Shown one piece after another: positions 25,685 to 33,432 of a DNA stretch of 35,696 nucleotides; position 1 is the stretch's first letter, and the number at the start of each line of letters is the position of its first letter. Where the stretch lies: positions 1 through 35,696 of the forward strand of contig CACXFV010000020.1 of assembly GCA_902767015.1 (NCBI GenBank), in the 5' to 3' direction. A program made the translations under genes and the position numbers. Origin of the DNA: an uncultured Lachnospiraceae bacterium. Its GTDB lineage: Bacteria > Bacillota > Clostridia > Lachnospirales > Lachnospiraceae. The notes under the pieces were generated by a model, which worked only from the letters and a program-made list of their open reading frames with translations, was not told where the DNA came from and searched no databases.

Positions 25685-25743
25685 ACAAGACTGTTTATAA
25701 ACTGTATATATATTAATATACAGTTTATAAACAGTCTTGTCAA
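25685..25743 (-). promoter_or_regulatory. Promoter overlapped by a 25-bp-arm inverted repeat, probable GntR operator
   Basis: The arms 25685-25709 and 25716-25740 are perfect inverted repeats of 25 bases with a 6-base loop. Each arm contains the palindrome GTTTATAAAC. On the minus strand a consensus promoter lies on top: TTGACA (25743-25738) and TATATT (25720-25715), 17 bases apart. The right arm fills the spacer and the left arm covers the start point and early transcript. This suits cooperative binding of two dimers of the YtrA-type repressor encoded in the operon. It also lies between the end of the por operon and the ABC operon and could form an RNA hairpin, but no T run follows. Confidence 0.8.
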
Positions 25744-25767
25744 GTCCTTTATCAGAATTTATATCAT

Positions 25768-26706
25768 CTATGCCTGAGCCTTAATCTGCAGTTCTTCCCA
25801 TCTTCTGTCCACTTCCTCCTGAAACTGCACAATCAAATCTTCATTACCTTTCTTAAACAGATGCTTAAAGCGTCCCTGCGTCTTTAAAAAGTCCTCAATC
25901 GGAAGCTTATTCTTTGGCTCATAATTGATAATCCACTTGCCATTCTCCACCTCATACAATGGCCAGTAACAGGTTTCAACTGCCAGCTTACAGATTTTTG
26001 CCATGTCAGCTGCCTCAAAGCGCCAGCCTCTCGGACATGGTGCCATAATATTCAAAAATGCCGGTCCCTCTGTATAGATGGCCTTTTCCGACTTCACATA
26101 CAAATCCTTCATATTACCGATGAAAGTAGTCTGTGCTGTATATGGAATATTATGTGCAGCCATCACTGCCACCAAATCTTTTCTAATCTGTGGCTTACCA
26201 TTCGAGCAGGAGCCCGCCGGTGTTGTGGTTGTATCTGCATACATCGGTGTCGCCGAAGAACGCTGAATACCTGTATTCATGTAGGCGCCATTGTCATAAC
26301 AGACATATACCATATCATGTCCTCTCTCCATCGCACCGGAAAGTGACTGGAGGCCGATATCATAGGTTCCGCCATCACCGCCAAATGTAATAAATTTATA
26401 GTTTCCCTTTACTTTTCCACGTTTCTTAAGTGCCTCATAAGCAGTCTGAACACCCGAAAGAGTCGCACCCGCACTGGCAAATGCCGTGTGGATATAGCTG
26501 TCCTCGTAAGAAGTATAGGGATATGTAAAGGAGGAAACCTCAAGACATCCTGTCGCATTTCCCACAACAGCCTTGTCCTCCGGATGCAGCGTTCTCAGCA
26601 CATTGCGAACAGCAATCGTACCGCCGCAGCCTGCACACATTCTATGACCCGGAGCCAGTCTTTCAGGTCGTTCCTGAAGTTCTTTAAAATTAAATTTCGT
26701 CGTCAT
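25768..26706 (-). CDS. porB: 2-oxoacid (pyruvate):ferredoxin oxidoreductase beta subunit
   Basis: A 312-residue beta subunit that binds thiamine pyrophosphate and one 4Fe-4S cluster. Visible: GHRMCAGCGG (Cys24, Cys27), Cys54 in ATGC, GGDGGTYDIG with the Mg/TPP motif GDGG (110-113), YDNGAYMNTG (about 137-146) and NIMAPCPRGW with the fourth likely cluster Cys. Pyruvate is the likely substrate, though 2-ketoisovalerate enzymes share this layout. It is the last gene of the porCDAB unit, 83 bases after porA. Confidence 0.93.
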   Translation of the reverse strand: MTTKFNFKELQERPERLAPGHRMCAGCGGTIAVRNVLRTLHPEDKAVVGNATGCLEVSSFTYPYTSYEDSYIHTAFASAGATLSGVQTAYEALKKRGKVKGNYKFITFGGDGGTYDIGLQSLSGAMERGHDMVYVCYDNGAYMNTGIQRSSATPMYADTTTTPAGSCSNGKPQIRKDLVAVMAAHNIPYTAQTTFIGNMKDLYVKSEKAIYTEGPAFLNIMAPCPRGWRFEAADMAKICKLAVETCYWPLYEVENGKWIINYEPKNKLPIEDFLKTQGRFKHLFKKGNEDLIVQFQEEVDRRWEELQIKAQA

Positions 26707-26789
26707 TTTTTAAGCAATCCTTTCTTAAATTTATCTTTCTCTTATTATTCTCAATTACCTTTCTCTGACAACCTTGCCTGCGCCAAATA

Positions 26790-27974
26790 CTACTCCCTGA
26801 TTCCAATATATCTGTATTCAGCATCTTCCTTTACTCCATTCACAGCCGCATCCGCAAGGTCTTCATATACCTTTTCAAAATCTTCTACCGTAATATCTCT
26901 TCCGGAAAGACCGTACATCAGATTGAGGACTTCTGCCTGATTCTTATATTTAAATAATGCTGCACCGAGTTCTGCCGCAAGCGGACCACCATTGGCACTA
27001 TAGCTCTCTGCCCTGTCCATAATGGCAATCGCCTTGCAACTTTTCAGTGCTTCTGCAAGCTCCTTCGCCGGAAATGGTCTGAATACTCTGATTTTCAACA
27101 GACCTGCCTTGATGCCCTTATCTCTCAACTTGTCAACAGCGTCCTTTGCTGTACCACAGGCAGAACCAATGGCAACAATCGCATAGTCCGCATCCTCCAG
27201 CCGGTACTCTTCAAACAATCCGTATTTTCTTCCGGAAATCTTTTCAAATTCCTCGGCAACATCAAGAATAACCTGCTTTGCATTCATCATTGCCTGTGCC
27301 TGCGCGCGTTTTGCCTCCATACAATAATTCGACACACCATAAGGTCCGATTGCCATTACTTCTTCCTTATTGAGAAGAAAATGCTCCGGCTTATATTCCC
27401 CGACAAAATCTTTAACCACATCATCTTCCAATAGGGTGATGTTCATCACGGCATGGCTGGTGATAAAACCGTCCATGCAAGCCATAATCGGCAGCATAAC
27501 ATCCTTATGCTCGGCAATTCTGTATGCCATGACAAAATTGTCATATGCCTCCTGGTTGTTCTCTGCGTAAATCTGAATCCATCCCGAATCTCTCGCGCCC
27601 ATACTGTCCGAATGTTCACAGTTGATATTCAGTGGTCCGGTAAGTCCCCTGTTGACTAGGGCGAGAGCGATTGGCAATCTGTCGGAAGCTGCCACATATA
27701 ACATCTCCCACATATAGGCAAGTCCGCATGATGAAGTAGCTGTCAGGGTTCTGGCACCTGCTGCCGATGCACCAATGGCCGCGCTCATTGAGCTGTGCTC
27801 ACTCTCTACAGGAATAAATTCTGTATCTATCTTTCCATTCGCAACATAATTGGATACAAATTGCGGTAACTCTGTCGAGGGGGTAATTGGAAAGGCCGGC
27901 ATGACATCCGGATTAATCTGCATGATTGCATAGGCAACAGCCTCGTTTCCTGACATTCTCTCTTTTATTGCCAT
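26790..27974 (-). CDS. porA: 2-oxoacid (pyruvate):ferredoxin oxidoreductase alpha subunit
   Basis: A 394-residue alpha subunit. The N-terminal domain (NEAVAYAIMQINPDVMPAFPITPSTE) and the GARTLTATSSCGLAYMWEMLY block are typical, as is the C-terminal Rossmann-like region (YAIVAIGSACGTAKDAVD, KIRVFRPFPAKEL). It starts one base after the porD stop, with GGAGG 8 bases upstream inside porD. Together with beta it oxidises pyruvate to acetyl-CoA and CO2, passing electrons to ferredoxin. Confidence 0.93.
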   Translation of the reverse strand: MAIKERMSGNEAVAYAIMQINPDVMPAFPITPSTELPQFVSNYVANGKIDTEFIPVESEHSSMSAAIGASAAGARTLTATSSCGLAYMWEMLYVAASDRLPIALALVNRGLTGPLNINCEHSDSMGARDSGWIQIYAENNQEAYDNFVMAYRIAEHKDVMLPIMACMDGFITSHAVMNITLLEDDVVKDFVGEYKPEHFLLNKEEVMAIGPYGVSNYCMEAKRAQAQAMMNAKQVILDVAEEFEKISGRKYGLFEEYRLEDADYAIVAIGSACGTAKDAVDKLRDKGIKAGLLKIRVFRPFPAKELAEALKSCKAIAIMDRAESYSANGGPLAAELGAALFKYKNQAEVLNLMYGLSGRDITVEDFEKVYEDLADAAVNGVKEDAEYRYIGIRE

Positions 27975-27975
27975 C

Positions 27976-28287
27976 TTATTTTCCCTCCTTCATCGTAATC
28001 GCATTAAACGGACAGACATTGACACATATTCCACAACCTTTACAGTGGTCATAATCAAAATCAAGTCTCCTGCCATCCTTTACCGGAATCGAACTGTCCG
28101 GACAATATGGAACACACAACAGGCACTGCTTGCATTTTTCAAAATCAAGTACAGGGGTGTTGACTCTCCATTCACCTGTGTTAAATAACCTTGATGAGCC
28201 TTTTTCATAAATCTGCAGTCCCGGTGTCAAGTCCTGCCACTTTACCGTCTCATCAATGTTTTCTGTTTTAAATTTATCTTCTAACAT
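27976..28287 (-). CDS. porD: 2-oxoacid:ferredoxin oxidoreductase delta subunit (2[4Fe-4S] ferredoxin)
   Basis: A 103-residue ferredoxin-like subunit with two complete CxxCxxCxxxCP motifs: CKQCLLCVPYCP and CKGCGICVNVCP. The roughly 45-residue N-terminal part is typical of PorD. It carries electrons from the catalytic subunits to ferredoxin. The SD GGAGG lies 13 bases from the ATG, slightly long. Confidence 0.93.
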   Translation of the reverse strand: MLEDKFKTENIDETVKWQDLTPGLQIYEKGSSRLFNTGEWRVNTPVLDFEKCKQCLLCVPYCPDSSIPVKDGRRLDFDYDHCKGCGICVNVCPFNAITMKEGK

Positions 28288-28366
28288 AATATAAGGCTTT
28301 CCTCCATTCGTTATCTGATTTATCTTATATCTTGTTTGGTCTTTGTATTATTTTCTCATTTCAATA

Positions 28367-28434
28367 AGCATGATTCTTTTCGTTAATCGTGCTTTTAACA
28401 AATTACTTAGCTGAGTACGCTTAAGTGCACTTAA
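28367..28434 (-). promoter_or_regulatory. Hairpin and palindrome in the porC-porD gap
   Basis: The 158-base gap within the por operon holds a 9-bp hairpin with one G-U pair (28367-28375 with 28385-28393) and a perfect 14-base palindrome TTAAGTGCACTTAA at 28421-28434, 12 bases after the porC stop. Neither has a T run on the minus strand. They may stabilise or process the transcript so that porC and porDAB are expressed at different levels. Confidence 0.4.
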
Positions 28435-28445
28435 CAAGTGAAGCT

Positions 28446-29018
28446 TTACTGCACTTCTTTAAATGCCATTCTCAATGCCTTCATATTACCTTCCAGTACC
28501 TCCGGCTTCTTCGCGAATTTATGTTCCAGCGAAGTCTGCATTTCTTTAAAAAAGCGTTCTTCATCCATGACACCGGTAATTTTTACCATCGCAGCAAGCA
28601 TCGGCATATTCGGGAAATATTTTCCGAGAGCCTCCTCAGATATCTTTCTGGCATCAATGGTATAGACATTTCCCTGATATCCCCGCAGCAACGGTATCAG
28701 CTCATCTTTATTCTTATCTGTATTAATTAAGATGCCTCCGTCTACACTCAGACCACTTGTCACATCCACATCATGCAACAAAGTCTCATCGACAACTGCC
28801 ACATAATCAGGGTGATAAATATTAGAATGTACCCGAAGCTCCCTGTCACTGATTCTGTTATAAGCCGTAATCGGCGCTCCCATTCTCTCAGGACCATATT
28901 CCGGAAAACCCTGAACCTGTTTTCCAATGCTAAAGGCAACATCAGCAAGCAGCATCGCTGCTGTCTTGGCTCCCTGACCGCCTCTGCCATGCCAACGGAT
29001 TTCAATCAAATCATTCAT
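28446..29018 (-). CDS. porC: 2-oxoacid:ferredoxin oxidoreductase gamma subunit
   Basis: A 190-residue gamma subunit beginning IEIRWHGRGGQGAKTAAMLLAD, the glycine-rich signature of PorC, followed by a FPEYGPERMGAP block and the VDETLLHDVDV region. It is the first gene of the unit porC-porD-porA-porB, the common order of four-subunit enzymes. Most clostridia also have a single-chain PFOR; whether this genome does cannot be seen here. Confidence 0.92.
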   Translation of the reverse strand: MNDLIEIRWHGRGGQGAKTAAMLLADVAFSIGKQVQGFPEYGPERMGAPITAYNRISDRELRVHSNIYHPDYVAVVDETLLHDVDVTSGLSVDGGILINTDKNKDELIPLLRGYQGNVYTIDARKISEEALGKYFPNMPMLAAMVKITGVMDEERFFKEMQTSLEHKFAKKPEVLEGNMKALRMAFKEVQ

Positions 29019-29055
29019 TTGTCTTTCCTTCCTTTTGTTGATAAATATAATATAT

Positions 29056-29084
29056 AGTATAATCGCATGGATTTAGGTTGTAAA
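29056..29084 (-). promoter_or_regulatory. Sigma-A type promoter for porCDAB
   Basis: On the minus strand TTTACA (29084-29079) and TATACT (29061-29056) are 17 bases apart. Transcription would begin near 29049, about 30 bases before porC. Confidence 0.68.
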
Positions 29085-29156
29085 GTTTTTTTTGCAGCTA
29101 TTAAAGTTACTGCCAGCGGTGTGTGTTGAAGAAACACTTTTATATCTGATCTGTTG

Positions 29157-30203
29157 TCAGGAACTGTTCCTTAGCTCCTTTTGCCTTTTCAGTCTCTCCT
29201 TCATCAGCTTCAGAAAATCTTCATTCCCCACCACCTTCATCAGCGGTCCATAAGAAAGTATTTCTATGAGCAGCTCAGTCTCATTTGCTCTGTTGTAATA
29301 GATATCGCACTGATAAAGGTCATCATGGAGATATGTAGTATTCTTTTTATAGTTTGCGAACTGAAGCATTGCGCGCTCGAGAGCATTTCGCTCATTTTTG
29401 ATCAGTACCGTGACAGGTTCATGATAATAACTGTTTACAATATATTCGTCAATATCCGGCAGTGTTTCCGGATAGTGGCGAGTAGGTTTAACATTGACAA
29501 TCCTGCTAACGTTAATGGTAAAAAAACGATACCGGCTTCGATTACGTGTCTCCAGCGCATAGAGCCGAAAAACATTGTTTTTTATGGAATACTCCAGTTT
29601 CGCAGGATAAAACCAGTGATGAATCCTCTTCGCAGTGTGGGACTGAAATTCAATCACCAGATATTCATGATTCTGAATGGCCTTTAGAATTGTTCTGAAT
29701 TTTTGACGGTAAATAGGATCAGAAAAATCATCACCATCTTCAAAACGGTCATAGTAGTAAAAATCACTCTGCCTAAAAAGAGGTTCTACCTCTTTTAAAC
29801 ACTCCTGCCATCTTTTTATCTCACTGTCTTTTAAAAATAACAGAATCCTCTCATCATTTAATAAGGTCTTCAGCCACCTCTTCTGCAAAACGGACATGGG
29901 AAGTGAAAACTTATTTTTAAGGACAGAGTAGTACATGTCATTTTTATTTTTACCATTGCCGGAATAAATGCCGCTGCTTTGATGAATACCATTATTAATT
30001 CCGTTGTTATTGTAATCCTCTTTGGACAACAACTGCCATCCTCCCTCCTCTGTCAGCTTTGGAATAAGGTATAACAAACTCTCCGAATAGCCAAGTTCAT
30101 TGATAATGTTATAGATTTCATTTATTGTCAATCCTTTATTACTACTTAATAATTCAGTAGTAATATGATAATAGCTATTGTAGATTTCAGAAAACAAATT
30201 CAT
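29157..30203 (-). CDS. WYL domain protein, probable regulator
   Basis: A 348-residue protein. The N-terminus (1-60) is a small helical region that may be a winged helix; residues about 62-90 are an Asn/Gly-rich linker; the WYL domain lies at about 170-240 (YLVIEFQSHT, WFYPAKLEYSIKNNVFRLYAL, RYRFFTINVSRIVNV) with a C-terminal extension after it. WYL proteins sense nucleic acids or nucleotides and usually regulate transcription. AAGGAGG lies 10 bases before the ATG. It follows the larger WYL gene in the same direction and both are divergent from rtcB, so they probably control RNA repair. Confidence 0.8.
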   Translation of the reverse strand: MNLFSEIYNSYYHITTELLSSNKGLTINEIYNIINELGYSESLLYLIPKLTEEGGWQLLSKEDYNNNGINNGIHQSSGIYSGNGKNKNDMYYSVLKNKFSLPMSVLQKRWLKTLLNDERILLFLKDSEIKRWQECLKEVEPLFRQSDFYYYDRFEDGDDFSDPIYRQKFRTILKAIQNHEYLVIEFQSHTAKRIHHWFYPAKLEYSIKNNVFRLYALETRNRSRYRFFTINVSRIVNVKPTRHYPETLPDIDEYIVNSYYHEPVTVLIKNERNALERAMLQFANYKKNTTYLHDDLYQCDIYYNRANETELLIEILSYGPLMKVVGNEDFLKLMKERLKRQKELRNSS

Positions 30204-30281
30204 GCCCCTGCTTCCTCCTTGTCTTAATGCCGGCAGTTGCAGACACTCTTAACCGACATTTAAAAACCATCTCCGGTAATC

Positions 30282-31691
30282 TTAATTCTCATAATATCCA
30301 TATAATTTTTGAATATCGTACAGAAATTTTTTACGCAGAAATTCATATTCACGCTGCTTCTCGCCCTGCTCATCCACCGCAAAAAAATGAATATCAATAA
30401 TCCTTCCGATAAATGTTCTCAGCCACGGAAACATTTCATTGGCATCAAATACAATCTTTTCAAATAAATAGGTATTGGGAGCAAGTCTCCTGCAGATGCC
30501 TCCCCGTCCCTCTTTTTTTAGCCTATTCAGAATAAACATTTCATACTCTTCATTAACGGAGAGTGTCAGTTCTAATTTTTCACGATGATTTTGCTTATGG
30601 TCAGAGCTGAAAGAGGTGCCCCATACATAATTTAGGTTTTGCTGCAATTTTTCAACCATCTCATCATAATGTGCCACTATCTCCTCATAATGCATAACCA
30701 TCTCACATGGGTGCTTTTCCTTCCCACATGGATTCGCTACCATTTTATCATGGTTTTCCACCATCTTATTGTTATGTACCATCGAAACCTTTTTTATCAT
30801 ATCCAGACGCACACATTTAAAACGGTAGCGAATTTCCCTATTTTGTTTTTTCACCACGCCATAAAAACATAAAAAGCGCCGACCTGTTCCGGTACTGACA
30901 AATATCTTGAGCGGCATGCCATATTCTATCCCCGACAAAGAATTTTTCCTGTTGCCGGATATTTCCATTGTAATCAGTTTCTTTTCATGAATAGCAGTAA
31001 TCAGCGAAAAAAGAATGCCGTCCTCCAGTGTAAAGACAGGAAAATCATGTTTTACGCGAAAAATAGTATTTTTCATATGCTGACTATCCAAAATAGTACT
31101 GCCGATATAGCCGAAAGGTGCACAGAGCTGGTAAAAGCATATGGCAGTTAACATCTCTTTCTCCCCTGCCACGCCCTCAGCCAGTTCATTATATGTCATT
31201 GATTTTTGATAAAGAAGTGTTTTTCCTGCCTTTTGGGTAATTAATAAACCTTCCTCCACATACTCATTACATTTTCTTCTCACAATCTGGGTGTCAAAAG
31301 TAACCCCATAATTCTCTGCAATTTTGTCAGCAATCTCCATGGCAGACAGCGCATTAGCAGCATTTTGTTCTCCCAGCACATCTAAGATAAAAAAATGCAG
31401 CAGAATATCATTGTCCGTAAAGCTCTTCACTTTCCAGAGACGAAACAGAGGATTGGTGTCAAACAGATTGGAATCTATCTGAAGGGAAACATTCTTACTT
31501 TTATCACAGGGATTCAGAGCAGTATGAACATACTCAGACAACCAGCTCTCAATTCGTCTCCGCTCATCATCATATGTACGGGCACTTTTCTTCGAAAAAT
31601 CGTTCCTGCTCTTGAAGCCATAAATAAAGAAGTCTCTGACATAGTCCCTGCATTTATCTATTGTTTTGATTAATTCATGAAATTCTGACAT
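30282..31691 (-). CDS. WYL domain protein with a heptad-repeat insertion, probable regulator of rtcB
   Basis: A 469-residue protein. A helical N-terminal part is followed by a winged-helix-like region (about 90-165: DILLHFFILDVLG, AMEIADKIAENYGVTFDTQIVRR) and a WYL-type domain (about 225-300: KKLITMEISG, YGMPLKIFVSTGTGRRFLCFY). Between this and the C-terminal domain lies a run of seven-residue units of the form x-MV-x-[HN]-x-[ED] with a Cys-containing break. The start at 31691 is preferred because the predicted promoter places the transcript start near 31714, downstream of the ATG at 31730. It is divergent from rtcB with a 96-base gap. Regulatory role inferred. Confidence 0.72.
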   Translation of the reverse strand: MSEFHELIKTIDKCRDYVRDFFIYGFKSRNDFSKKSARTYDDERRRIESWLSEYVHTALNPCDKSKNVSLQIDSNLFDTNPLFRLWKVKSFTDNDILLHFFILDVLGEQNAANALSAMEIADKIAENYGVTFDTQIVRRKCNEYVEEGLLITQKAGKTLLYQKSMTYNELAEGVAGEKEMLTAICFYQLCAPFGYIGSTILDSQHMKNTIFRVKHDFPVFTLEDGILFSLITAIHEKKLITMEISGNRKNSLSGIEYGMPLKIFVSTGTGRRFLCFYGVVKKQNREIRYRFKCVRLDMIKKVSMVHNNKMVENHDKMVANPCGKEKHPCEMVMHYEEIVAHYDEMVEKLQQNLNYVWGTSFSSDHKQNHREKLELTLSVNEEYEMFILNRLKKEGRGGICRRLAPNTYLFEKIVFDANEMFPWLRTFIGRIIDIHFFAVDEQGEKQREYEFLRKKFLYDIQKLYGYYEN

Positions 31692-31720
31692 GTTCGCAAC
31701 CTTTTTGAAATGATAATAAA

Positions 31721-31749
31721 ATCTTAACATGTTATGCTCTGTATGTCAA
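31721..31749 (-). promoter_or_regulatory. Sigma-A promoter for the WYL genes with overlapping palindrome
   Basis: On the minus strand TTGACA (31749-31744) and TAAGAT (31726-31721) are 17 bases apart. The palindrome TAACATGTTA (31725-31734) overlaps the -10 box and may be an operator. The plus-strand rtcB promoter is less clear: TTGAAA at 31705-31710 is the best -35 candidate, also running through this palindrome, so one site could control both directions. Confidence 0.62.
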
Positions 31750-31787
31750 AAGAAATCAGTAATATGAAAGATAAAAGAGGTGGCAAT

Positions 31788-33017
31788 ATGTTTGTACATT
31801 ATAAGGATACCAGATTTCCTATTAAAATCTGGTTAAAGGGATTGGAAAATATTGAGGAGAGCTGTTTGGAACAGGCAAAACATCTTGCCAGCCTTCCTTT
31901 TATTCATAAATGGGTGTGTCTGATGCCGGATACTCACACAGGAAAGGGAATGCCGATTGGCGGCGTGATTGCCACTAATAATGTGATTATTCCCAATGCA
32001 GTAGGTGTCGATATCGGCTGTGGCATGAATTTTATCGATACCAATATTCAATTGGACGATATTAAAGAAATCATCACCGGAAATGGTTCTCTTATACAGC
32101 TGATCATTAATAATTTTATGAGAAATATTCCTGTCAATCAGGCAAGACACAAAGAAAAGCAGCCATCCGAAGTTCTGGACAGAGCATTGGGGGAATTGGA
32201 TAAATATGAAAAAAATCCTGGGCTGCTCCCACTGATAGAAGATGGCTATTATCAGGTAGGAACCCTTGGAGGCGGAAACCATTTTGTGGAGCTGCAGGCC
32301 GATGACGATGGATATCTGTGTATCATGATCCACTCCGGCAGCCGTCATATGGGCAAAGCTGTCTGTGATTTTTTTCAAAATAAGGCGAGAGAACTGAATA
32401 CCAAATACTACAGCATGGTGCCGGATGAATACAGACTTGCCTTTTTGCCGGTAGACAGTGAAAAAGGCAGAGAGTATATCCACTGGATGCAGCTTTCCAT
32501 GGACTATGCATTTGAAAACAGAGCCCGGATGATGGAAGTAGCGAAGCAGGCATTTTATGATGCAGTGACAAAACATACCCAACTGAACGTAGTATTTGGC
32601 GAAGAAATTAACTGTCATCATAATTATGCTGCCATAGAAAATCATTTTGGTAAAAATGTGTGGGTTCACAGAAAAGGAGCCAATCGGGCACGAGTGGGAG
32701 ATAAGGCAGTGATTCCGGGTGCCATGGGAAGCTACAGCTATGTCGTAAAGGGTCTTGGTAATCCTGACAGCTTCTGTTCTTCTTCCCACGGAGCCGGCAG
32801 AGCATATTCGAGAACCGGTGCGAAGCAGGCATTTACGGTGGAGCAGGTCATGGTAGATTTAAAAAATCAAGGCGTGGTTCTGGGAAAGACCAAAAAGCAG
32901 GATGTTGCCGAGGAATGCCGGTTTGCATATAAAGATATTGATACTGTCATGGAAAACCAGCGAGATCTGGTAGAACCGGTCAGAAGGCTGAAAACAGTAG
33001 GCGTGTTAAAGGGGTAA
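31788..33017 (+). CDS. rtcB: RtcB family RNA ligase
   Basis: A 409-residue 3'-phosphate RNA ligase that joins 2',3'-cyclic phosphate or 3'-phosphate ends to 5'-OH ends using GTP and Mn2+. All active-site blocks are present: VGVDIGCGM with metal-binding Cys78, GGGNHFVEL, IHSGSRHMG, NCHHNYA, VHRKGANRA, PGAMGSYSYVVKG and SSSHGAGR, whose His (334) is the guanylylation site. The start at 31788 has GAGGTG about 7 bases upstream; earlier in-frame ATGs lie before that SD. Length suits the shorter bacterial RtcB type. No RtcA, archease or PrfH gene is seen. Divergent WYL regulators, a downstream tRNA-like RNA and a slipin suggest a stress-induced RNA-repair locus. Confidence 0.96.
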   Translation: MFVHYKDTRFPIKIWLKGLENIEESCLEQAKHLASLPFIHKWVCLMPDTHTGKGMPIGGVIATNNVIIPNAVGVDIGCGMNFIDTNIQLDDIKEIITGNGSLIQLIINNFMRNIPVNQARHKEKQPSEVLDRALGELDKYEKNPGLLPLIEDGYYQVGTLGGGNHFVELQADDDGYLCIMIHSGSRHMGKAVCDFFQNKARELNTKYYSMVPDEYRLAFLPVDSEKGREYIHWMQLSMDYAFENRARMMEVAKQAFYDAVTKHTQLNVVFGEEINCHHNYAAIENHFGKNVWVHRKGANRARVGDKAVIPGAMGSYSYVVKGLGNPDSFCSSSHGAGRAYSRTGAKQAFTVEQVMVDLKNQGVVLGKTKKQDVAEECRFAYKDIDTVMENQRDLVEPVRRLKTVGVLKG

Positions 33018-33060
33018 AACGTCACCATATGCTCCTGATTTTCCTGCGGCATATGAAGGT

Positions 33061-33156
33061 GTAAGACATGGATTTACAGGGCATGAACATGAATTTACAG
33101 GATATAAATCTGTAAGACATGAATCTGCAAGACATGTATCTGTTAGACATGAATTG
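33061..33156 (+). repeat. Degenerate 15-bp tandem repeats downstream of rtcB
   Basis: Three consecutive 15-base units, GTAAGACATGAATCT and two variants, occupy 33112-33156. A related unit starts at 33061 and partial ones lie between. In one plus frame they encode VRHES-ARHVS-VRHEL type five-residue units, ending at a TAA near 33175. That frame is offset from rtcB: it would be entered only by a shift just before the rtcB stop (reading GKTSPYAPDF...). No start codon with an SD serves it. Confidence 0.55.
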
Positions 33157-33212
33157 ACAGACCATACATTTGTATAAGAAAATATAACGAAAGTAATGTG
33201 CTGTATGAGAGT

Positions 33213-33290
33213 ATGGAAGAAGAGTTTCAAAAAGGCTCTTATCTGCTCCATGATGCCGAAAGGTATATCGTACATCACTTTGATCTATAG
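33213..33290 (+). other. Small open frame or gene remnant
   Basis: A plus-strand frame encodes MEEEFQKGSYLLHDAERY and seven more residues to a stop at 33288. The composition looks like real protein and the frame stays open upstream to about 33160, but there is no convincing SD. It could be the decayed end of a gene once located after rtcB. I do not recognise it. Confidence 0.2.
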
Positions 33291-33337
33291 CATATGTGTT
33301 TTATCACACATGCTCATCAATATTAATTGATGAATTG

Positions 33338-33356
33338 GAATGACTGTTAATCATTC
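33338..33356 (+). other. Anticodon-arm-like hairpin (GTT)
   Basis: GAATGA-CTGTTAA-TCATTC is a 6-bp stem with a 7-base loop whose middle triplet is GTT, as in tRNA-Asn. It lies 17 bases upstream of a T arm. No D arm or acceptor partner fits, and the spacing to the T arm is too long for a class I tRNA, so it is not called a tRNA. It may be an outer helix of the tRNA-like RNA that follows. A further hairpin TCATCAAT-atta-ATTGATGA precedes it. Confidence 0.35.
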
Positions 33357-33361
33357 TCAAA

Positions 33362-33432
33362 ATCATGGGTGTTGTCGGTTCAATTCCGACCGGAGTCTGC
33401 TCCGTAGCTCAATTGGTAGAGCACCATCTGAT
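33362..33432 (+). ncRNA. Circularly permuted tRNA-like RNA, YrlA-like Y RNA candidate
   Basis: In order: strand ATGG (33365-33368); 5-base variable-type loop GTGTT; T arm GTCGG-TTCAATT-CCGAC (33374-33390); closed acceptor hairpin CGGAG-tctg-CTCCG (33391-33404); U8-A9 equivalent TA; D arm GCTC-AATTGGTA-GAGC (33407-33422) with the conserved GG; A26 equivalent; then CCAT (33424-33427), pairing with the first ATGG. Every inter-helix spacing equals that of a tRNA, but the 5' and 3' halves are swapped and the anticodon stem is the open end. As I recall, YrlA Y RNAs have this layout, with the Ro-binding helix in place of the anticodon stem. Pairing extends by ATC/GAT. An alternative closing helix is 33365-33373 with 33434-33442 (8 of 9 pairs). 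Its place between rtcB and the slipin fits an RNA-repair role. The exact ends are unknown. Confidence 0.6.

Noticed and set aside
31833-32789. 318-codon open frame opposite rtcB
   Set aside because: It is antisense to a fully conserved RtcB, has no SD or recognisable domain, and reflects the reverse strand of biased codons.
33061-33156. CRISPR-like array
   Set aside because: The units are 15 bases, contiguous and degenerate, with no spacers and no cas genes.
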